Source of the DNA: Leptospira mtsangambouensis
GTDB lineage: Bacteria > Spirochaetota > Leptospiria > Leptospirales > Leptospiraceae
Assembly (NCBI RefSeq): GCF_004770475.1
Contig: NZ_RQHK01000017.1
Location: 744,001-808,000, forward strand
Direction: 5' to 3'
Length of the DNA: 64,000 nt
Within the stretch, counting starts at the first letter, position 1. Every line of letters starts with the position of its first letter. The translations under genes and the position numbers were made by a program. This document shows, in pieces, positions 63,746 through 64,000 of the stretch. The notes beneath the pieces were generated by a model. That model ran no database searches and was not told the DNA's origin. It worked only from the letters and a program-made list of their open reading frames with translations.

Positions 63746-64000
63746 ATGTTTTCGTTTCGAAACATATTTGTTTGCATTCTATCAGCCTATCTCATCGGAT
63801 TACCGGTGTTTGGCCAGAACCGTTATGCGTTGTTCATTGGAACTAACTACAAAGGGAACACAGCAAAAATCCCTGAGTTGAATCTCTGTGAAGCAGACGC
63901 AACATTCTTAAAAGAAAAAATCCAAAAGAAAGGGAACTTTAAGGATATCAAAGTCCTGTTAGGTTCCATGGTCACTCGAGACAATGTAAAAAATGCCATC
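63746..64000 (+). CDS. Caspase-like peptidase C14 family protein, exported (partial, 3' end beyond window)
   Basis: 85 codons to the right edge from ATG 63746, with AGAGGAAAC upstream. Signal peptide FSFRNIFVCILSAYLIGLPVFGQ, then RYALFIGTNYKGNTAKIPEL and LNLCEADATFLKEKIQ, the typical beginning of a caspase/metacaspase p20 domain (strand 1 with IGxNxY and the A-D-A helix). The catalytic His and Cys would lie beyond the window. Secreted caspase-like proteins are common in bacteria with unknown roles. It lies 59 bp after the DUF1574 gene. Confidence 0.78.
   Translation, partial: MFSFRNIFVCILSAYLIGLPVFGQNRYALFIGTNYKGNTAKIPELNLCEADATFLKEKIQKKGNFKDIKVLLGSMVTRDNVKNAI

Overview
The window reads as chromosomal DNA of a Leptospira species, probably from the saprophytic (L. 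biflexa-like) branch. The clearest genus marker is the flagellar-coiling protein FcpA at 14137-15039, a protein known only from Leptospira. Supporting signs are the fairly AT-rich composition, spirochaete-type loose lipoboxes, several c-di-GMP enzymes, and DUF1574, DUF2804 and Maf/DUF115 proteins. The species cannot be fixed from this sequence alone. I see no rRNA, tRNA, CRISPR array, transposase, integrase or prophage gene; the window looks like stable core and near-core chromosome.

Layout. 1-4144 (minus): signal peptidase I, a class B penicillin-binding protein with a PASTA domain, and a Maf/DUF115 glycosyltransferase-like protein that runs off the left edge, packed as one operon. 4231-7501 (plus): threonine synthase, then an ATPase-fold protein overlapping a tail-anchored partner. 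7506-10362 (minus): leuS and a small zinc-ribbon protein. 10529-13979 (plus): a 44-codon ORF coupled to a LolD/YbbA-type ATPase and its FtsX-like permease. 14137-20946: fcpA, a DnaC-like ATPase with folK and panB, DAHP synthase, rhodanese, an ABC-F protein and a 53-residue protein. 21042-36164: mostly singletons, including YihY, TauE, an EAL phosphodiesterase, an Acg-type nitroreductase-like protein, a FrnE-type DsbA, an orphan RND pump, DUF2804, a GMC oxidoreductase, an ankyrin protein, a large lipoprotein and a lysine-rich exported protein.

36245-41059 (minus) is the classical rpmH-rnpA-yidD-yidC-khpB-mnmE cluster for ribosome, RNase P, membrane insertion and tRNA modification. rpmH is too short for a 60-residue ORF cut-off. 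rnpA has no standard start codon where homology says it should begin. Next to rpmH lies about 510 bp without a gene, holding four tandem 34-bp repeats with palindromic cores, and then an MltA-like transglycosylase.

42853-44881 is a small regulated module: a TetR repressor divergent from a DAPG-hydrolase-like protein and a glutathione S-transferase, with two matching 20-bp operator-like palindromes between them. 44873-58763 holds a CDF metal exporter, two GGDEF/EAL proteins (one with a probably dead cyclase), a thioesterase, an MFS transporter, a gamma carbonic anhydrase, a 7TMR-DISM/SpoIIE phosphatase, pheT and a dihydroorotase. 58895-64000 ends with recQ, divergent from an MBOAT acyltransferase paired with a DUF1574 SGNH-like protein (an envelope acylation unit), and the start of a secreted caspase-like protein.

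No single spectacular new system stands out. The best candidates for undescribed biology are the palindromic tandem repeats by rpmH, the rnpA start anomaly, the 44-codon coupled ORF, the TetR/DAPG-hydrolase-like module, the ferredoxin-like cysteine cluster in the GMC oxidoreductase, and the DnaJ-type zinc module fused to a DnaC-like ATPase.
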